Assembly (NCBI GenBank): GCA_036636255.1
Contig: JAVWOV010000013.1
Coordinates: 1-17,754 of the forward strand
Direction of reading: 5' to 3'
DNA: 17,754 nt
DNA from: CALVXC01 sp036636255
GTDB lineage: Bacteria; Bacillota_I; Bacilli_A; RF39; UBA660
Positions 15,531 through 17,754 of the stretch are shown in pieces. The notes under the pieces are model-generated. The model was not told where the DNA came from, did no database searches, and was given only the letters and a program-made list of their open reading frames with translations. The position numbers and the translations under genes were made by a program. How positions within the stretch are numbered: position 1 is the first letter of the stretch; each line of letters begins with the position of its first letter.

Positions 15531-16226
15531 TTAGATAACTTCATTTTCTATGTCAATTTTTATTCCTGGTCCCATCGTTGAAGAAATAGTTACATTTTTA
15601 ATGTATTTACCTTTTACAACCGATGGTTTACTTTTAACAATCAAATTAACAAAAGCATCTAAATTACCAATTAATTTATCGGCATCAAAAGATAATTTGC
15701 CAATTGGTATATGAACATTTCCAAAACTATCAGTACGATATTCTATTCGGCCATTTTTAACTTCTTTAACAGCTTTTTCGGTATCCATAGTTACTGTTCC
15801 TGTTTTAGGATTAGGCATTAAACCTTTTGGTCCTAAAACACGTCCTAACTTACCTAAAGCCGGCATCATATCTGGCGTAGCAATTATCACATCAAATTCA
15901 AACCAATTTTCCTTTTCAATTTTTTGCAATAAGTCTACATCACCAACATAATCAGCATTTGCTTCTAATGCTTTTTTAGCTTGTTCTCCCTTAGCAATTA
16001 CTAAAACTTTTTTAGTTTTACCAGTTCCATTCGGTAAAACAACAGCTCCTCTTAATTGTTGTTCAGCTTTCTTTGTATCTAAATTTAAACGCAACGCTAA
16101 TTCAACCGTTTCATCAAATTTAGCACATTTCATTTTTTTCATTATATCAATAGCTTCTTGTTTATTGTATAATTTATTTTTATCAATTTGTTTACATGCT
16201 TCGATGTAATTTTTTCCTTTTTTCAT
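15531..16226 (-). CDS. rplA: 50S ribosomal protein L1
   Basis: Two-domain protein of the mobile L1 stalk, 231 aa, that helps the deacylated tRNA leave the E site; it is also the usual translational repressor of the L11-L1 operon. Recognised by KFDETVELALRLNLDTKKAEQQ (about 36-57), LRGAVVLPNGTGKTKKVLV, the domain II segment LGKLGRVLGPKGLMPNPKTGTVT (about 124-146), and the C-terminal TISSTMGPGIKID. Length matches the family (about 230-234). ATG has AAGGAGG 4 bases upstream. It follows rplK by 62 bases, which hold a candidate L1-binding hairpin. The rplJ promoter starts just past its stop. Confidence 0.98.
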   Translation of the reverse strand: MKKGKNYIEACKQIDKNKLYNKQEAIDIMKKMKCAKFDETVELALRLNLDTKKAEQQLRGAVVLPNGTGKTKKVLVIAKGEQAKKALEANADYVGDVDLLQKIEKENWFEFDVIIATPDMMPALGKLGRVLGPKGLMPNPKTGTVTMDTEKAVKEVKNGRIEYRTDSFGNVHIPIGKLSFDADKLIGNLDAFVNLIVKSKPSVVKGKYIKNVTISSTMGPGIKIDIENEVI

Positions 16227-16239
16227 ATTTCCTCCTTAT

Positions 16240-16278
16240 GTGGTTTTAAGCGGATTATAATCAGTTAAATCCTCCCAC
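16240..16278 (-). promoter_or_regulatory. Candidate L1-binding hairpin between rplK and rplA
   Basis: On the minus strand GTGG (16275-16278) pairs with CCAC (16240-16243), and GGATT (16268-16272) with AATCC (16252-16256). An asymmetric inner loop separates the two stems, and the rplA ribosome site follows at once. A purine-rich GTGGGAGG arm closed by CCAC before rplA is what I recall from other Bacillota, and L1 represses this operon in well-studied species. The AGGATTTAACT sequence of the arm is also present 17 bases upstream over the rplK stop (16280-16290), offering a second partner. The ligand is inferred. Confidence 0.55.
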
Positions 16279-16288
16279 TAGTTAAATC

Positions 16289-16714
16289 CTAGTTTTCTAT
16301 TTTTACACCCATATTAATAGCTGTACCAGTTACAATGTTTATAGCTTCTTCAACATCATAACAATTTAAATCTGTCATTTTTATTAAAGCTATTTCTTTT
16401 ATTTGTGTCGCTGTAAGATTACCTACTACTTCATTTTTTCCTTTTGCTGATCCTTTTTTTATGTTACATATTTTTTTGATTAAAAATGACGTTGGGGGAG
16501 TTTTAATTACAAAGTCAAATGTTCTATCCTCATAAACAGAAACTTCAACTGGTAATATATCTCCTTTTTTATCTTTAGTAGCATCATTATATTTAGTACA
16601 AAATTCTTGTAGATTGATGCCGGTTGGTCCTAAACCAGTTCCGACTGGTGGAGCGGGTGTTGCTTTACCAGCAGGAATTTGTAATTTAATTTTTCTTGTA
16701 ATTTTTTTGGCCAC
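16289..16714 (-). CDS. rplK: 50S ribosomal protein L11
   Basis: Protein of the GTPase-associated centre, 141 aa, at the base of the L10-L12 stalk and the thiostrepton site. The N-terminal domain has KLQIPAGKATPAPPVGTGLG (10-29) with the conserved prolines; the C-terminal rRNA-binding domain has TPPTSFLIKK and ends in the AINIVTGTAINMGVKIE segment. The start is a GTG at 16714, giving MAKKITRK, with AGGAGG 8 bases upstream; a GTG three codons earlier lies within that site and is rejected. Length is exactly the usual 141. The segment after the prolines, LGPTGINLQEFCTKYN, differs from the common ALGQAGVNIMGFCKEFN but keeps the fold-defining residues. It has its own promoter and a structured leader, and is followed by rplA. 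Confidence 0.97.
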   Translation of the reverse strand: MAKKITRKIKLQIPAGKATPAPPVGTGLGPTGINLQEFCTKYNDATKDKKGDILPVEVSVYEDRTFDFVIKTPPTSFLIKKICNIKKGSAKGKNEVVGNLTATQIKEIALIKMTDLNCYDVEEAINIVTGTAINMGVKIEN

Positions 16715-16743
16715 GAAAAACACCTCCTATAATTTTCTTTTTC

Positions 16744-16797
16744 GCGAGTGGTTCAAAAACGCCAGTATCCGCTAAAAATTAACGTTTCTGTTCTCAC
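16744..16797 (-). promoter_or_regulatory. Structured leader of rplK
   Basis: On the minus strand GTGAG (16793-16797) pairs with CTCGC (16744-16748), one pair being G-U, and inside it AAACG (16783-16787) pairs with CGTTT (16757-16761), with an internal loop (AACA on one side) between and an apical loop of about 21 bases. It lies between the rplK promoter and ribosome site, with no U-run, so it is not a terminator. Probably a regulatory or stabilising fold; ligand unknown. Confidence 0.42.
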
Positions 16798-16825
16798 ATT
16801 GATATATAAATCAATAAGCTATATA

Positions 16826-16854
16826 ATCATAACATAATTTAAAATATTTGTAAA
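16826..16854 (-). promoter_or_regulatory. Promoter of rplK-rplA
   Basis: On the minus strand, -35 TTTACA (16849-16854), 17 bases, TGT plus -10 TATGAT (16826-16831), just after the nusG stop. The expected start is near 16819, giving a leader of about 105 bases. Confidence 0.82.
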
Positions 16855-16860
16855 CTAAAT

Positions 16861-17397
16861 TTAGCCGGCCATTTCAATTTGTGATAAATGTAATTCCACA
16901 ATTGTTTCTTGGCCAAATAAATCTAACGCAACTTCTAATATTTGGTTTGGAGCATCCACGCCTTTCACCTTACCAAACATACTTGTAAATGGCCCATCAA
17001 TCACTTTGACGGTATCCCCAACATTAAGTTCATTACCTATTTGTAATCTGCTAATACCCATTGACCCTAATATTTTATCCACTTCAGCTGGTGTTAAAGG
17101 AAATGGCTTAGCACCACGACCTGATGAACCAATAAAACCAGTTACTCCTGGGGTATTACGAACAATAAACCAAGCTTCATCCGACATAATCATTTCTACT
17201 AAAATATAACCAGGAAACATTTTTTTTATTTTTTCTTTTTTAACGCCGTCTTTAACTTCTATTTCTGTTTGTTCGGGTACAACAACACGAAAAATATAAT
17301 CTTCTAATCCCATAGAATTAGCTCGCATTAAAAGTTTTTCTTTTACTTTGTTTTCGTGTCCGGAATAAGTATTAACAACATACCATTCTTTTTCCAT
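16861..17397 (-). CDS. nusG: Transcription termination/antitermination factor NusG
   Basis: Elongation factor of 178 aa that binds the RNA polymerase clamp, modulates pausing and can couple polymerase to the ribosome. The N-terminal NGN domain (about 4-115) contains WYVVNTYSGHENKVKEKL, the PGYILVEM strand and the RNTPGVTGFIG segment. The KOW domain (about 124-178) has VGDTVKVIDGPFTSMFGKVKGVD. Length is normal (about 177-181). The ATG overlaps the secE stop by one base (TAATG); an AGGGGTG lies 13 bases upstream, so translation is probably coupled to secE. It works on the RpoB-RpoC enzyme encoded further along. Confidence 0.98.
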   Translation of the reverse strand: MEKEWYVVNTYSGHENKVKEKLLMRANSMGLEDYIFRVVVPEQTEIEVKDGVKKEKIKKMFPGYILVEMIMSDEAWFIVRNTPGVTGFIGSSGRGAKPFPLTPAEVDKILGSMGISRLQIGNELNVGDTVKVIDGPFTSMFGKVKGVDAPNQILEVALDLFGQETIVELHLSQIEMAG

Positions 17398-17576
17398 TAT
17401 TTAAATAACACCCCTATTCCTGCTAAGGTAAAGTCGGTTATGGTAAAAAATAAAGCAAAAAACAATACAAAACAAATGGTTGCTGCTGAATATGTGATCA
17501 TTTCTTTTTTATTAGGCCATCTTACTTTAGTCATTTCTTTTTTTACGCCGAGTAAAAATTTGCGCAGTTTCTTCAT
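17397..17576 (-). CDS. secE: Preprotein translocase subunit SecE
   Basis: Essential small membrane subunit of the SecYEG channel, 59 aa, which clamps SecY. Translation from the ATG at 17576 gives an N-terminal basic/amphipathic part with the family motif KKEMTKVRWPNKKEM (about 12-26), then one membrane segment (about 28-50) and a short tail ending in LFK. Length matches single-span SecE of Bacillota (about 59-60). It is only 59 codons, so length-based gene calls miss it easily. The ribosome site is modest (TAGGA before ATG). The TAA stop overlaps the nusG ATG, the usual secE-nusG pair, and a strong promoter lies at 17645-17673. rpmG, often just upstream, is not seen. Confidence 0.95.
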   Translation of the reverse strand: MKKLRKFLLGVKKEMTKVRWPNKKEMITYSAATICFVLFFALFFTITDFTLAGIGVLFK

Positions 17577-17617
17577 ATAATCCTACTTTCTTATTTAATA
17601 TATGTTTTTCAATAAAT

Positions 17618-17639
17618 AAAAAACACCCTTTCGTGTCTT
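17618..17639 (-). other. 5' hairpin with U-run at the start of the secE transcript
   Basis: On the minus strand AAGACAC (17633-17639) pairs with GTGTTTT (17620-17626) over 7 bases (one G-U) with a 6-base loop, and six U end the hairpin. The expected transcription start (about 17638) falls at the 5' arm, so the hairpin would be the extreme 5' end of the secE mRNA. It could also end transcription coming from upstream. Confidence 0.45.
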
Positions 17640-17644
17640 AATAA

Positions 17645-17673
17645 AGAATAACATATTTTCTAATTGTTGTCAA
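17645..17673 (-). promoter_or_regulatory. Strong promoter of secE-nusG
   Basis: On the minus strand, a perfect -35 TTGACA (17668-17673), 17 bases, TGT plus -10 TATTCT (17645-17650), an extended -10. The expected start near 17638 leaves a leader of about 60 bases before secE. Confidence 0.85.
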
Positions 17674-17703
17674 GGGGAATTTTATTAAGTATGATTATCT
17701 ATG

Positions 17704-17745
17704 GTTATTCCGTGATAATGTCTTATGTGTTATTCCGCAATAATG
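17704..17745. repeat. Two 17-base direct repeats at the window edge
   Basis: GTTATTCCGTGATAATG (17704-17720) and GTTATTCCGCAATAATG (17729-17745) differ at two bases and lie 25 bases apart. Each has a near-palindromic core (TTAT...ATAA, TTATT...AATAA). They stand upstream of the secE promoter. Possible meanings: a regulator site array, the repeated end of a mobile element lying outside the window, or a longer tandem array cut by the edge. I cannot decide between these. Confidence 0.6.
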
Positions 17746-17754
17746 ACCCAGCTA

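Noticed and set aside
16715..16723. GTG start at 16723 for rplK
   Set aside because: It overlaps the AGGAGG ribosome site; the GTG at 16714 gives the standard MAKK start and 141 residues.
17006..17209. Plus-strand ORF opposite nusG (67 aa), and another at 17356-17580 opposite secE
   Set aside because: Both are antisense shadows; the second hides the real 59-aa secE on the minus strand.
17704..17745. Start of a CRISPR array
   Set aside because: Repeat is only 17 bases, imperfect, with an 8-base spacer; this does not fit CRISPR dimensions.
17691..17754. Open plus-strand frame starting ATG at 17691 and running off the window
   Set aside because: Only 21 codons are visible, the nearest AGGGG is about 14 bases away, and the frame consists mostly of the direct repeats; too little to call a gene.

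Overview
The window is a conserved chromosomal block of a low-GC bacterium of the Bacillota/Mollicutes-like lineages. An uncultured gut Bacilli group such as RF39 is my inference; no marker here settles it. Every real gene lies on the minus strand. The DNA is strongly AT-rich, ribosome binding sites are of the GGAGG type, and gene order follows the Bacillus secE-nusG-rplK-rplA-rplJ-rplL-ybxB-rpoB-rpoC-rpsL-rpsG-fusA-tuf string. Tryptophan codons checked in secE, rpoC and rpsG are TGG. The methyltransferase gene appears to end in TGA, so genetic code 11 fits and the Mycoplasma code does not. In spite of this, RpoB carries Asn at the rifampicin position (E. coli 526) that is typical of Mollicutes.

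Layout in transcription order, from high to low coordinates: (1) 17577-17754 is an edge region with two 17-base direct repeats, a strong promoter and a 5' hairpin. (2) secE (59 aa) and nusG overlap by one base. (3) rplK-rplA have their own promoter, a structured leader and a probable L1-binding hairpin between the genes. (4) rplJ-rplL have their own promoter and a complete L10-leader attenuator. (5) A YbxB/RsmC-like methyltransferase follows behind a hairpin. (6) rpoB-rpoC have a strong promoter and overlap by one base. (7) rpsL-rpsG-fusA have a promoter and a leader hairpin capped by a UUCG tetraloop, and tuf has a probable extra promoter and a 3' terminator. (8) After the tuf terminator the conserved block stops. 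Two paralogous type IV pilin-like proteins fused to immunoglobulin-like domains follow, at least one with its own promoter.

The genes of parts 2-7 supply protein export (SecE), transcription (NusG, RpoB, RpoC), ribosome parts (L11, L1, L10, L7/L12, S12, S7), an rRNA-type methyltransferase and the two main elongation factors. Promoters are repeated at nearly every gene pair and share one layout: a TTGACA/TTTACA-like -35, 17-18 bases, then TGN plus a -10 hexamer. The regulatory leaders imply separate ribosomal-protein feedback on the L11-L1 and L10-L12 pairs.

The parts that depart from the ordinary are the tandem pilin-Ig genes, the natural substitutions at antibiotic sites in RpoB (positions 516 and 526) and S12 (positions 39, 40 and 90), an altered conserved loop in EF-Tu, and several leader RNA structures. 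I see no tRNA, rRNA, CRISPR array or complete mobile element. No gene-free stretch exceeds 300 bases.
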